Origin: Selenomonadaceae bacterium
Lineage (GTDB): Bacteria; Bacillota; Negativicutes; Selenomonadales; Selenomonadaceae
Length of the DNA: 64,000 bases
Reading direction: 5' to 3'
NCBI GenBank assembly: GCA_017535925.1
Contig: JAFXTD010000043.1
Location: forward strand, 20,679-84,678
A program made the translations under genes and the position numbers. Numbering within the stretch: position 1 is the first letter of the stretch; every line of letters begins with the position of its first letter. Shown here in pieces: positions 34,710-43,753 of the stretch. The notes under the pieces are model-generated. The model did not search any database. It saw only the letters and a program-made list of their open reading frames with translations, and was not told the DNA's origin.

Positions 34710-34787
34710 GGCCTTGTAGCTCAGCTGGATTAGAGTATTTGACTACGAATCAAAGGGTCGGGGGTTCAAGTCCCTCCAAGGTCACCA
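34710..34787 (+). tRNA. tRNA-Arg (ACG)
   Basis: Acceptor GGCCTTG/CAAGGTC, anticodon loop CTACGAA; the A34 is normally converted to inosine. CCA encoded. Confidence 0.9.
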
Positions 34788-34790
34788 GTC

Positions 34791-34875
34791 GGGTAGGTAG
34801 CGAAGTGGCTAAACGCGGCGGACTGTAAATCCGCTCCCCTTGGGTACGATGGTTCGAATCCATCCCTGCCCACCA
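34791..34875 (+). tRNA. tRNA-Tyr (GTA)
   Basis: 85 nt with a long variable arm (CTCCCCTTGGGTACG), anticodon loop CTGTAAA, CCA encoded. Last of the five-tRNA cluster. Confidence 0.92.
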
Positions 34876-34954
34876 TATTGAAATCACAAGTGTCGTCTTC
34901 GGGCGGCACTTTTGCTTTGCAGTCTTTCATACTTTCTTTTGTTGCGCCGGGTGT

Positions 34955-35042
34955 TAGGGTGTGTTGGTAAATTCAATCGGCGGCAGAATTCAGCTTTCAG
35001 CTAATCGCTAACAGCTACTTTTGAATTTACCAACACGCTCTA
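34955..35042. mobile_element. Short MITE-like element with a heptamer core
   Basis: An 88-bp copy of the same family: TA-bounded inverted ends TAGGGTGTGTTGGTAAATT and complement of TAGAGCGTGTTGGTAAATT. The interior holds CAGCTTTCAGCTAATCGCTAACAGCTA, a heptamer-type sequence. A decayed further end (CGGAGACGCCGATTTAATTTA) lies at 35077-35097. Confidence 0.75.
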
Positions 35043-35136
35043 GCGATTAGAAAATCCTCAAAGCTTAAAGCTTAATCGGAGACGCCGATTTAATTTAAAT
35101 ACTCAACACTGCGTGAATTCCGTAAGGCAAAAAAAA

Positions 35137-35226
35137 GTGATTAGTGGTTAGTGATTAGTGATTAGAAAAATCCAATCACCAACCACCAACAACTAACCAC
35201 TAACAACTAATCACTAACCACTAATT
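35137..35226. repeat. Long 7-bp repeat array (GATTAGT units) as an inverted pair
   Basis: About four units GTGATTAG/GTGGTTAG, a short A-rich centre, then about eight complementary units (CAATCACC, AACCACCA, ACTAACCA, ATCACTAA). It runs up to the pgi stop codon. With the MITE-like element it fills the 349-bp gene-free gap after the tRNAs. Confidence 0.8.
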
Positions 35227-36679
35227 ATCCTTTAGCTTTGAGTTCTTGGAGTTTCGGTCCCATGATTCTCTTGTAAGCCTCGACGCCGGGCTGATTGAAA
35301 GCGTCGACGTTGAGCAATTCGCCTTCGTAAGCAACCGACATTGCCAACAGATACATCAACTCGCCGAGATGATATTCGTTGATTTCGGGGAGCGTGAAGC
35401 AGGCATTGAAACGCTTGTTTGATTTAAGAGCGTCCGCGTTCGATTGACGAGCAACTTCGAGAGCATCGCCCATTGTCACGCCCGAAATGTCAGCAAGTTT
35501 CTTGACGTTCGGGAAAATGTTCGGGATTGTCAAATCGTTCGCCCATTTCTCAACCTTGATGAACTGAACGACTTTATCGAGCGTGCCTTCTTGGTGCTGT
35601 TGCGTTTGAGAGTGCATATCGGTGGTGCCGACTGCAACGAGCGGCGTGCGTCCTTCACAAACTTCTTTGCCTTCCTTGTCGAATTGCTTGCCGAGTGATT
35701 CGGCGAGGAGTTGGATATACCATTCGGACAGCGACTTGAGATAATCGCCGTAGGGCATCATGACTTCGATATTGCGTCCGTATTTTTTGTAAGCGATAAC
35801 TTTGAGCGCGGCATTGAGCATTGCGGGGTTTTGCCAAATGTCCTCGTTCTTGCAAGCTTCGTCCATATCGCGTGCGCCTTCGAGGAATTTTTCAATGTTC
35901 ATGCCGATAACCGCAGCCGTCGAAAGACCGACTTCACAGAAAACGGTGAAACGTCCGCCAACGCCATCGGGCACAGCAAAAGTTTCCCAGCCGTTGTCGA
36001 CCGCGATTTGCTTGAGGAGAGTTTTCTTTTCCATGTTCGGGTCGGTGACTGCAACGCATTCAACCTCAATGTTGGCATCTTTCTTGAGCGCGTCGAGGAT
36101 AACCATGAAGTTGCTCATTGTGTCGAGGGTGCCGCCGCTCTTGGAAATGCAAATCAACATGACTTTGTATTTGCCGCCCTTGTTCGCCGCCATAGCCTTG
36201 AGGTGATTGATAATGTCGCTGGTTCTGCGCGGGTCGATATTCTGTCCGCTGAAGTAAACTTTGGGCAAGCCTTTGCGTTGTTCGGTTGTCCAAGTGTTCC
36301 AAAATTCGCCGCAGAAAATATCGAAGAGAACTTTATTGCCGAGGAACGAGCCGCCGATACCGAGTGAAACAACCGCGTCGACATTGTTGCGGATTCTTTC
36401 CGTGAAGTCGTGGAGGCGTTGAATCGAGGCGGGCGAATTGAGATTGAGTTTGCCGTTTTCTTCGGTGATGTAGGGCAGCTTGGAGAAGTAAACTTTTTCG
36501 GGGTTGCCGTCTTTGGAGAGGTGAGCTTTGATAAAGCCGTCCTTGCGCATGACCTTCATTGCCTCGTGAGCGGCTTTGAGTGCGTCTTTGCATTCGTCGA
36601 GGTCGGCTTGAGTGACTTTGCCTTCGCCGAAGAGGTTATCATAGTCGAAGCTGAAACCTGATTTTAAAGTAAGAGCCAT
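35225..36679 (-). CDS. pgi: Glucose-6-phosphate isomerase
   Basis: Interconverts glucose 6-phosphate and fructose 6-phosphate. The 484 residues show VVSLGIGGSFLGNKVLFD, the phosphosugar loop (ISKSGGTLDTMSNFMV), FTVFCEVGLSTAA, and the C-terminal helix. At about 484 residues it belongs to the shorter bacterial/archaeal PGI group. Start ATG with GGAAAGGAAG upstream. It follows pgm; with manB the three form a hexose-phosphate cluster. Confidence 0.93.
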   Translation of the reverse strand: MALTLKSGFSFDYDNLFGEGKVTQADLDECKDALKAAHEAMKVMRKDGFIKAHLSKDGNPEKVYFSKLPYITEENGKLNLNSPASIQRLHDFTERIRNNVDAVVSLGIGGSFLGNKVLFDIFCGEFWNTWTTEQRKGLPKVYFSGQNIDPRRTSDIINHLKAMAANKGGKYKVMLICISKSGGTLDTMSNFMVILDALKKDANIEVECVAVTDPNMEKKTLLKQIAVDNGWETFAVPDGVGGRFTVFCEVGLSTAAVIGMNIEKFLEGARDMDEACKNEDIWQNPAMLNAALKVIAYKKYGRNIEVMMPYGDYLKSLSEWYIQLLAESLGKQFDKEGKEVCEGRTPLVAVGTTDMHSQTQQHQEGTLDKVVQFIKVEKWANDLTIPNIFPNVKKLADISGVTMGDALEVARQSNADALKSNKRFNACFTLPEINEYHLGELMYLLAMSVAYEGELLNVDAFNQPGVEAYKRIMGPKLQELKAKG

Positions 36680-36739
36680 CAAAAATTCTTCCTTTCCATT
36701 TCCAAAACCGTTAAACCTTACCTGTTAAAGTGATTCGAA

Positions 36740-38353
36740 TCACACAACGGAGGCGACGATTTCGCCCGCTTCTTTTTGAATTTGAGCGAGGTGTTCCGCG
36801 CTGACAAAACTTTCCGCGTAGACTTTGCACATATCTTCTGTGCCGGAGGGACGAGCCGCGAACCAGCCTTTATCGGTGACGACTTTCAAGCCGCCGATAG
36901 ATGCGCCGTTGCCGGGAGCCTTCGTGAACTTGCCGGTAATCTTCGCGCCTGCAAGAGTATCAGCCTTGAGGTTTTCGGGAGCCAATTTGCCGAGAGCCGC
37001 TTTTTGGTCGGGAGTGGCGGGCGTGTCTTTGCGAGCATAGTAGAACGTGCCGAATTTGTCGGTGAGTTCCTTGTGATGTTCGGAAGGATTCTTGCCGGTC
37101 TTGGCAGTGATTTCGACGGCGAGCAAGTCCATAATGATACCGTCTTTATCGGTTGTCCAAACGGAAGCGTCTTTGCAGAGGAAGGACGCGCCCGCAGATT
37201 CTTCGCCGCCGAAGCCCATTGAGCCGTCAAACAAGCCGTCAACGAACCACTTAAAGCCGACGGGAACTTCACAAAGTTTTCTGCCGATATCAGCAGCGAC
37301 CTTGTCAATCAGCGAGCTTGAAACGAGCGTTTTGCCGACCATAGCGTCTTTGCTCCAGCCGGGGCGATTCGTGAAGAGATATTTAATCGCGACTGCAAGA
37401 TAATGATTCGGATTCATCAAGCCTTGCGGAGTGACAATGCCGTGACGGTCATAGTCGGTGTCGTTGCCGAAAGCAATATCGTATTTGTCTTTGAGCGCGA
37501 TAAGATTTGCCATAGCGAACGGCGACGAGCAGTCCATACGGATTTTGCCGTCGTGGTCGGGAGGCATGAAGCTGAACGTGTAATCGATGTTGGGATTGAC
37601 GACGTTAATCGGCTTTTTAATTCCGTAGACTTCGTTAATCAAATCCCAGTAGAAAATGCCGGAGCCGCCGAGCGGGTCTGCGCCGACGTTGAGTCCCGAA
37701 TTGACAACGGCGTCCATGTCGATAACTCTGCCGAGAGCTTTGACGTAAGGCATCATGTAATCCATGAAGTGCACGTTGTCGAGTTTGATTGCGCGTTCGA
37801 AGGGAATACGTTTGACGACTTTTGCGACGCCCTCTTTGATAATTTCGTTGGCGCGGTTTTGAATTATCTTGGTCGTTTCTGCAGAAGCGGGGCCGCCTGT
37901 TGTCGGGTCGTACTTAATGCCGCCGTCAGTCGGAGGATTGTGGCTCGGCGTGATAACGATACCGTCAGCCTGCTTTGCCTCTTTTTTCTCGTAGTTGTGC
38001 TCAAGAATGATTCTGCTTACGACGGGAGTCGGGACGGGTTTGAAATCCTCTTGCAAAACAATTTCAACGCCGTTAGCCGCCAAGACTTCTACGCAGGAGC
38101 GAAGTGCCGGCTCGGAAAGTGCGTGAGTGTCCGCGCCGATAAACAACGGACCTTGAATCTTTTCGGCGGTGCGATATTCATAGACCGCCTGCGCGATGGC
38201 GAGGATGTGTTCTTCGTTGAAGCTGTGAAGCTTGGAACTGCCCCTGTGCCCCGATGTGCCGAACGCGACGCCTTGAGTTTTATTCTCCGGGTCGGGCGCG
38301 AGGGTGTAGTAATCGCTAATCAAGGACGGAAGGTTGACAACGGTTTTACTCAT
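36740..38353 (-). CDS. pgm: Alpha-D-glucose phosphoglucomutase
   Basis: Interconverts glucose 1-phosphate and glucose 6-phosphate. The 537 residues fit the Pgm type with active serine in [11 protein letters not shown] (about 139), the metal loop DTDYDRHG (about 300) and the phosphate-binding [15 protein letters not shown] near the end. It links glycolysis to nucleotide-sugar synthesis, and so to LPS and glycan production. AAAGGAGG lies before the ATG. 61 bp upstream of pgi in the same orientation. Confidence 0.94.
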   Translation of the reverse strand: MSKTVVNLPSLISDYYTLAPDPENKTQGVAFGTSGHRGSSKLHSFNEEHILAIAQAVYEYRTAEKIQGPLFIGADTHALSEPALRSCVEVLAANGVEIVLQEDFKPVPTPVVSRIILEHNYEKKEAKQADGIVITPSHNPPTDGGIKYDPTTGGPASAETTKIIQNRANEIIKEGVAKVVKRIPFERAIKLDNVHFMDYMMPYVKALGRVIDMDAVVNSGLNVGADPLGGSGIFYWDLINEVYGIKKPINVVNPNIDYTFSFMPPDHDGKIRMDCSSPFAMANLIALKDKYDIAFGNDTDYDRHGIVTPQGLMNPNHYLAVAIKYLFTNRPGWSKDAMVGKTLVSSSLIDKVAADIGRKLCEVPVGFKWFVDGLFDGSMGFGGEESAGASFLCKDASVWTTDKDGIIMDLLAVEITAKTGKNPSEHHKELTDKFGTFYYARKDTPATPDQKAALGKLAPENLKADTLAGAKITGKFTKAPGNGASIGGLKVVTDKGWFAARPSGTEDMCKVYAESFVSAEHLAQIQKEAGEIVASVV

Positions 38354-38418
38354 AATGAGTCCTCCTTTGGTTGAAAAATTTTTATCACATGCTCAATAGA
38401 GCGATTTAGGCTAACGTA

Positions 38419-38841
38419 TTACCACTTGGAATAATTGACTTTTCGTTTAATGGCAGACCGTGCATATTCTGAAATTTCGCCGGGCTTGCTGATATAAATA
38501 ACTTTCGCAATACGGCGTTCAGGTTTACCGGAAAGTTTATTATTAAAATAGACTTCAACAAAATCGCCAATTTGCACTCCGTCAACTTTGCCCAATAAGT
38601 AGTCATAATATTTCTTGTCGTTCTTTTTAAAAATGACACGAACGAAAGTATTCTCGTCACTCAAAAGCGGCGGCGGTGTTTGAGTGGGCGACGATTGAAC
38701 AGCGGCAGATTTTTGGCTTTGCAGTCTGTGAAGTTCGTTCTTTAAGGCGGCAATTTCTTCGCGCTTTTTATGCAACAGATATGCGAGGAATCCGACAACG
38801 CACAATAAAAAAGTAACAATTACGTCCACTGCAATTATCAA
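38419..38841 (-). CDS. Small membrane-anchored coiled-coil protein of unknown function
   Basis: 140 residues. One N-terminal membrane helix (VIVTFLLCVVGFLAYLLH), a coiled coil (KKREEIAALKNELHRLQSQK), a Ser/Pro/Thr linker, and a C-terminal basic domain (VRVIFKKNDKKYYDYLLGKV, ending KRKVNYSKW). I do not recognise the family. TTG at 38841 lies 3 bp after the manB stop codon; the ribosome site is weak, so the start is uncertain. Probably co-transcribed with manB. Confidence 0.6.
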   Translation of the reverse strand: MIIAVDVIVTFLLCVVGFLAYLLHKKREEIAALKNELHRLQSQKSAAVQSSPTQTPPPLLSDENTFVRVIFKKNDKKYYDYLLGKVDGVQIGDFVEVYFNNKLSGKPERRIAKVIYISKPGEISEYARSAIKRKVNYSKW

Positions 38842-38844
38842 CTT

Positions 38845-40209
38845 TCAGCCGCGAATAATCGCAAGCAACTCATCGCGTTTGGTTTCCATTAAAATTTTAT
38901 CGCCGCGAGCCTCGACATTGAGGCGGATAAAAGGTTCGGTCTGTGAGCCGCGCAGATTGAATCGCCAATCGGGATAATCGACGCTCAAGCCGTCAATGTG
39001 ACTGACGGTGCCGCTTGTGCCGTAGAGTTCCTCAATCTTTGACATAATCTCTTTGACTTTTTCGACGCCGGAAACTTTCGTATTGATTTCGCCGCTGACG
39101 GGATATTTGGCAATCCTGTCCGCCATGAGCTGCGATAAAGTTTTATCCGTCTTGCCGAGCAGTTCCAAAATCAAAAGCCAAGGAATCATTCCGCTGTCGC
39201 AGTAATAAAAATCGCGGAAATAGTGATGCGCCGACATTTCGCCGCCGTAAATCGCATTTTCCGCACGCATGAGCTCTTTTATGTAGACGTGTCCCGAACG
39301 ACACATAATCGGTTTGCCGCCGAGGTTTTCGACAATGTCAATCGTATTCCAAATGGCGCGAGGGTCGTAGATGATTTTTTCGCCGCGATTTTTTTTGCAG
39401 AAAGCTTCCGCCAAAAGCCCGACCATATAATAGCCTTCGATAAAGCCGCCTGTTTCGTCAAATAAAAAGCAACGGTCAAAATCGCCGTCAAAGGCAATGC
39501 CGCAATCCGCACCGCTTTGTTTGACAGCCGCCGAAGTTTCTGCGCGGGCGTCTTGGAGCAGGGGATTGGGTACGCCGTTGGGGAAGAAGCCGTTGGAGTT
39601 GTTATGAACTTTGACAATATCGAAAGGCAAAAATTTTTCCAGCTCGTTGATAATCGGACCTGCCGAGCCGTTGCCGGTGTTTATGACGACTTTAAACGGT
39701 TTAAGATTTTTCACGTCGACGTAAGACAAAATGCATTTGATATAATCGGACAAGATGTCAATCCTGTGAACGGTGCCGGTTGCTTTGCGGAAAGACCAAT
39801 CGCGATTTTCATCCTCGACCGCCGCTTTGACGGCAAGCAAACCGCTCTTGGGAGCAACGGGGCGCACGCCTTTGCCGACAAACTTCATGCCGTTATATTC
39901 CTTCGGATTGTGGGAGGCGGTAATCATAATGCCGCCGTCGAATGAATGAAAACCCGTCGTGAAGTAAATCATTTCGGTGCCGCATTGCCCGATGTCATAA
40001 ACTTCACAACCCGCCTCTGTAAGCCCGCGAGTGAGCGCGTCAAAAAGCGTCAAGCCCGAAAGTCGAATATCATGTCCGACGGCAACTTTTTTTGCGTTGA
40101 AAATTTCGGGAAAAACTCTGCCGACACGATAAGCAAGTTCTTGGTTTATGCTTTCGGGATAAATGCCGCGAATGTCATAGGCTCCGAAGCCGGAAGTGTT
40201 TATTGCCAT
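38845..40209 (-). CDS. manB: Phosphomannomutase/phosphoglucomutase
   Basis: 454 residues of the alpha-D-phosphohexomutase family: YDIRGIYPESIN at the start, active serine in TASHNPKEYNGMK (about 96), metal loop FDGDFDRCF, sugar loop GGEMSAHHYF and phosphate loop RGSQTEPFIRL. The short GEMSAHH sugar motif is that of PMM/PGM AlgC-ManB enzymes, giving mannose 1-phosphate for GDP-sugars. ATG at 40209 with AGGAGCG upstream is preferred over a longer frame. The gene symbol follows family convention. Confidence 0.88.
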   Translation of the reverse strand: MAINTSGFGAYDIRGIYPESINQELAYRVGRVFPEIFNAKKVAVGHDIRLSGLTLFDALTRGLTEAGCEVYDIGQCGTEMIYFTTGFHSFDGGIMITASHNPKEYNGMKFVGKGVRPVAPKSGLLAVKAAVEDENRDWSFRKATGTVHRIDILSDYIKCILSYVDVKNLKPFKVVINTGNGSAGPIINELEKFLPFDIVKVHNNSNGFFPNGVPNPLLQDARAETSAAVKQSGADCGIAFDGDFDRCFLFDETGGFIEGYYMVGLLAEAFCKKNRGEKIIYDPRAIWNTIDIVENLGGKPIMCRSGHVYIKELMRAENAIYGGEMSAHHYFRDFYYCDSGMIPWLLILELLGKTDKTLSQLMADRIAKYPVSGEINTKVSGVEKVKEIMSKIEELYGTSGTVSHIDGLSVDYPDWRFNLRGSQTEPFIRLNVEARGDKILMETKRDELLAIIRG

Positions 40210-40330
40210 GTTGCACGCGCTCCTTGTGATAATTTTTTCTTTCAATTTAACTTTGCTATTCTATTCGGGCGAAAAATTTCCTTTCGAATTTGCAGAAAAT
40301 TTTTTTATCATTTGTCGTTAAATCAAAGAC

Positions 40331-40373
40331 AGCAAAAAAGACCGCGCAGATTTCAACGCGGTCTTTTTGCATA
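40331..40373 (-). terminator. Terminator after rubrerythrin
   Basis: Ten-bp perfect stem AAAGACCGCG/CGCGGTCTTT flanking a 10-nt loop, followed by T-rich sequence on the minus strand. Confidence 0.85.
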
Positions 40374-40391
40374 TGTGATTACAAAAAATTT

Positions 40392-40934
40392 TTACTTGAA
40401 GTAACGTTTCAGCAGACCCGCAAAAGCTTTTCCGTGACGAGCTTCATCGCGAGCCATTTCGTGGACGGTGTCGTGAATTGCGTCGAGGTTGAGAGCTTTG
40501 GCGCGTTTGGCAAGGTCGGTTTTGCCTGCGGTTGCTCCGTTCTCTGCTTCCACACGCATTTTCAAATTTTTCTCGGTGCTGTCAGTGAGGACTTCGCCCA
40601 ACAGCTCGGCGAACTTGGCAGCGTGTTCGGCTTCTTCCAAAGCAGCGCGACGCCAATACTCTCCGATTTCGGGATAGCCTTCACGATAGGCGACGCGTGC
40701 CATTGCAAGATACATGCCGACTTCGGTGCATTCGCCGGTGAAGTTTGCGCGCAGGTCTCTGATAATATCCTCGGGTGCACCTTTCGCCACGCCGACGACG
40801 TGTTCGGCTGCCCAAGTCAATTCGCCTTCTTGTTTGGTGAATTTTTCGGCGGGGGCTTTGCAGACGGGGCATTCAATCGGCGGCTCGTCGCCTTCGTAGA
40901 CGTAACCGCAAACGTTGCAAACATACTTAGCCAT
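40392..40934 (-). CDS. Rubrerythrin, reverse type
   Basis: Peroxide-reducing non-heme diiron protein. The 180 residues have the rubredoxin domain at the N-terminus ([10 protein letters not shown], then CPVCKAP) and the diiron four-helix bundle after it ([47 protein letters not shown]), so the order is reversed relative to classic rubrerythrin. Start ATG at 40934, eight bases after GGAGG. Own promoter and terminator, monocistronic. Confidence 0.93.
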   Translation of the reverse strand: MAKYVCNVCGYVYEGDEPPIECPVCKAPAEKFTKQEGELTWAAEHVVGVAKGAPEDIIRDLRANFTGECTEVGMYLAMARVAYREGYPEIGEYWRRAALEEAEHAAKFAELLGEVLTDSTEKNLKMRVEAENGATAGKTDLAKRAKALNLDAIHDTVHEMARDEARHGKAFAGLLKRYFK

Positions 40935-40974
40935 AATTAAAACCTCCATATAATTTTTTCATACGCTTGTGTGA

Positions 40975-41003
40975 ATTATAGCATAGAGGTTTTACTTTGG
41001 CAA
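40975..41003 (-). promoter_or_regulatory. Sigma-A promoter of rubrerythrin
   Basis: TTGCCA (40998-41003), 17-bp spacer ending in TGC, TATAAT (40975-40980). The MITE-like element begins only 10 bp upstream. Confidence 0.8.
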
Positions 41004-41012
41004 GTTAGTTAT

Positions 41013-41156
41013 TAGGGCATGTTGGTAAATTCAAAAGCAACGGTTGGCGAAAGCCCGGTCGTCATGGATGACGCTGCAAAAGAAAAGTAGAAGAAAAAAT
41101 AAAAGTTATTATAACGCTCAATCGATGCTGACGATTTAATTTACCAACAAACCCTA
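41013..41156. mobile_element. MITE-like element upstream of rubrerythrin
   Basis: A 144-bp copy bounded by TA, with ends TAGGGCATGTTGGTAAATT and complement of TAGGGTTTGTTGGTAAATT. Interior shares CGGTTGGCGAAAGCCCGG and the GTCATGGATGAC hairpin with the 18804 copy but lacks its middle. Confidence 0.8.
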
Positions 41157-41274
41157 ACCACTAAACTCCCGTCACTTCGGCGAGGAGTTTTTTTGTGCTT
41201 AAGTTCATATTGAAGAAGTCGACGAAAAAAACTCAAACTTTAAGCTGAGCCGTTGAAATTTTTCGTCGGCTTGT

Positions 41275-41695
41275 GCGGGCTTGGCTGGTGTTTTCTTCCC
41301 CCTCAAAGGGGAAGGAAACTACCGCCATAGCCAACGCGCGTTTTATATGCAGTTTTCAATATATGTGCTTTTCGCACACTAAATGGGCGTCACCCGAAGG
41401 TTAGCCTACTTTAAATTATCATTATTATCTGTTTTCAAAGATTGTGTCGACACTTCAGACTTCCTGTCTGCGCATATCGCGAGATAACCGATATAAATAT
41501 TTCAGTCTCGTGAAACTCGGGCTCCCCTGACAGGGACACGACAAACATCCTTGTAGCATACGAGCTATCGCGGGCAATTACAACCTTATGGCTCCTCCCC
41601 GGTTGCATTCACACCCGTTCATCTTTTCAACCACAGAGCCTCATTTCGTTCTCAGTTCCTCTGTGTCGCGAGTATACACCGAAACTATATCCTGA
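41275..41695 (-). ncRNA. Candidate structured RNA or mobile-element remnant of unknown class
   Basis: No reading frame is supported in this stretch, but it is dense in short helices: 41632-41638 with 41659-41665 (CACAGAG), 41601-41605 with 41628-41632, 41551-41555 with 41579-41583, 41474-41479 with 41489-41494, 41456-41460 with 41466-41470, the palindrome GTGTCGACAC at 41444-41453, 41364-41368 with 41374-41378, and CTTCCCC/GGGGAAG at 41295-41314. The mcrC frame stops exactly where it begins. Strand is inferred from its continuity with mcrC. Candidates are an omega-RNA-type element, ROOL or a truncated insertion sequence; none is recognised with certainty. Confidence 0.45.
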
Positions 41696-42187
41696 TTATC
41701 TGATATAAAATTCGATACGGGCGCGGTTTTTCCTGCCTTGACGAAAAAAAATTTTTCTGACGTGTTGACCGACAAGCAACTTGCCCTTGAAAAAATTCAA
41801 ATTGTCCTCGCGCAAGACGTATGACGACTTCAGCCCGCGCTTGACCAAATCCGAAATCATTTCAAGATAAATGCGAATAAAAATTTCGTAAAGCGGGAGG
41901 CGTGCCGTGTCAAGCGAGGCGTTGCGAAATTCTTTCCCCGAAAAATCTTTCAACGTCCTCAACATTTCAACGACAAGCTCGCGCAGTTTTTCTTCGGGCG
42001 CATTTAACTTCGGCAGAATTTCAATTTGAAAGCCGCTCGGCAAGCGAATCACTCCGATATAATTTTTCGCCTGAACAAAATCCCAACCCAAGCTCATGAA
42101 TTCGCCGACCTTTGAAAATTTTACAAGTTCGTCGAAAAATTCGCAGTCGGCGGCAGAAATTTTTTGATACTCCCGAACGGTCAGCAT
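41696..42187 (-). pseudogene. mcrC, 3'-truncated
   Basis: The first 163 residues of the McrC component of a McrBC-type restriction system ([54 protein letters not shown]). The family is normally about 350-430 residues; the C-terminal PD-(D/E)xK nuclease is missing because unrelated structured sequence takes over at 41695. Its ATG overlaps the mcrB stop codon (ATGCTGA). No nuclease activity is expected. Confidence 0.8.
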
Positions 42188-43051
42188 AACTTGTAACCTT
42201 CGGGCAAGACTTTATTAATTTTCTCGCTGTCCTCGAAAAAATATTCTCTAAGCAACGGAATGATTTTGTTCCGGAAAACTTTATCGATTTCGGCGCGGCT
42301 TTTGCACTTGATAAAATATGCGTGCCCGATTGTGTGTTCGCGGTCGATGAGTGTTTCAAGGTTGCCGTTGAGCGTCGCAAGCTTTTCCTGCAAGTTCACG
42401 CCGTCAATCGTCTGCAAAAGTTCGGGGCGCGGCATCATTTCAATAAAATCAAATCGGCGGCGCAGAGCGGTATCAAGCAGAGCGATTGAGCGGTTGGCGG
42501 TGTTCATTGTGCCGATTATGTAAATATTTTTCGGGACAGTGAATTCTTCCTGCGAACAGGGCAACGTCACGGAAAGTTCCTCGCGCTTGTCGTCTTCAAT
42601 CAAAGTTATCAGCTCGCGAAAATTTTTGAGATGTTCCCGCGATTTATCTCGTCGATTATGAAAACGAAATTGCTCGCGGGATTCATCATTGCGGTTTCGC
42701 AAAATTTTTTGAAGACGCCGCTCGCCACCTCGTAGAAAATATTTCCGTTCGTGACCGTCGGCTTGATACCCTCGATAAAATCCTCGTAGCCGTAGCTTTG
42801 ATGAAACGTCACGAATTTTATTCTGCCGTCGTCGCGGAGTTGATTGTATTCGCGCTTAATCTCGTTGTAATCGCGGCGTAGGAAGTCGTCAAAAAAGTTT
42901 TTACGGTACCGGGCACGCCGTAGAGAATTTGATTGAGCGGGAAAATTTTTTTCGGTGCTTCAACAGCGGACGATAATTCCGGTTTGGGAATATCAACTTC
43001 ATCAAATATGAATTGACCTTGTACAGGCGGAAAAAAGGCATGATAAGTCAC
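42181..43051 (-). pseudogene. mcrB, broken by frameshifts
   Basis: McrB-type AAA+ GTPase pieces lie in three frames: 43051-42818 with the P-loop region (NQILYGVPGTVKT, where GTGKT is expected), 42900-42609 with [31 protein letters not shown] and [11 protein letters not shown], and 42640-42181 with [14 protein letters not shown] and [15 protein letters not shown]. One shift is a single lost G at about 42625 (KIFGELI becomes KIFAS-stop). The Walker A glycine is lost and N-terminal DNA-recognition sequence is largely absent. With truncated mcrC the system looks dead. Confidence 0.82.
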
Positions 43052-43063
43052 GCGCTCGCCTCC

Positions 43064-43678
43064 TCAAAGCTCAACGAAATTTTTCAAGACATGCAAGCCG
43101 ACATCGCCGGATTTTTCGGGGTGGAATTGCGTCGCGAAAATATTTTCAAACTCAATCGCCGCAGTGACTTCCTCGCCGTAGTTGGTCGTCGCCGCGATAA
43201 TTTTTTTGTCGTCAGGGAGGGCGTGATAGCTGTGCACGAAGTAGAAATACGAATCATTTTTTATTCCTTTGAACAAATTACGCATTGCGCCTTGCGCATT
43301 ACGCATTGAAACAGAGTTCCAGCCCATGTGAGGGATTTTCAAATCGCCTGCAAGAATTTTTTTGACTTGCCCGCCGAAAATTTTCAAGCCGTCGACGCAA
43401 GGGCTTTCTTCACTGCCCGCGAATAAAATCTGCATTCCGACGCATATTCCCAAAATCGGTTTGCCCGCAAAAATTTCAGCCTTAATCGTCGGAATCAAAC
43501 CTGTCGCCTCAAGATTTTTCATGCAGTCACCGAAGGCACCCACGCCCGGCAAAATAATTTTTTCTGCGCGGCGAATATCTTCAGCCTCACTCGAAATTTT
43601 CACATCGCCGCCGACAGAAGCCGCCGCCTTTTCCACGCTGTACAAATTTCCCACGCCGTAATCAATCAGAACTATCAT
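43064..43678 (-). CDS. hisH: Imidazole glycerol phosphate synthase glutaminase subunit
   Basis: Supplies ammonia to HisF in histidine synthesis. The 204 residues have MIVLIDYGVGNLYSVEKA, catalytic Cys in LGICVGMQILF (about 79), YFYFVHSYHA, and the His-Glu pair in ATQFHPEKSGD. A 7-bp repeat array (43278-43308) lies in frame inside the gene and encodes the odd stretch MRNAQGAMRN where other HisH have about four fewer residues. No hisF, hisA or other his gene is adjacent. ATG at 43678, 7 bp after GGAGG. Confidence 0.88.
   Translation of the reverse strand: MIVLIDYGVGNLYSVEKAAASVGGDVKISSEAEDIRRAEKIILPGVGAFGDCMKNLEATGLIPTIKAEIFAGKPILGICVGMQILFAGSEESPCVDGLKIFGGQVKKILAGDLKIPHMGWNSVSMRNAQGAMRNLFKGIKNDSYFYFVHSYHALPDDKKIIAATTNYGEEVTAAIEFENIFATQFHPEKSGDVGLHVLKNFVEL
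43278..43308. repeat. 7-bp repeat array (GCGTAAT family) inside hisH
   Basis: TACGCAT, TGCGCCT, TGCGCAT, TACGCAT: the same family as the array at 7267-7306, here translated. Confidence 0.65.
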
Positions 43679-43691
43679 CACTGCACCTCCA

Positions 43692-43726
43692 TTTTAGCTG
43701 TTAGCGATTAGCTGTTAGTTGTTAGG
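43692..43726. repeat. 7-bp repeat array (TTAGCTG units)
   Basis: TTAGCTG, TTAGCGA, TTAGCTG, TTAGTTG, TTAGG, in the 75-bp divergent space between hisH and the spermidine-synthase-like gene. Confidence 0.75.
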
Positions 43727-43753
43727 AAAAAATTTTTCAAAGGAGTTAATTGA

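Noticed and set aside
37403..38374. 323-codon plus-strand frame opposite pgm
   Set aside because: Shadow of pgm; no recognisable motifs.
41160..41275. A gene between the structured segment and the MITE-like element
   Set aside because: No frame with a start and ribosome site; only a hairpin-like CTCCTCGCC/GGCGAGGAG stretch that may be a terminator remnant.
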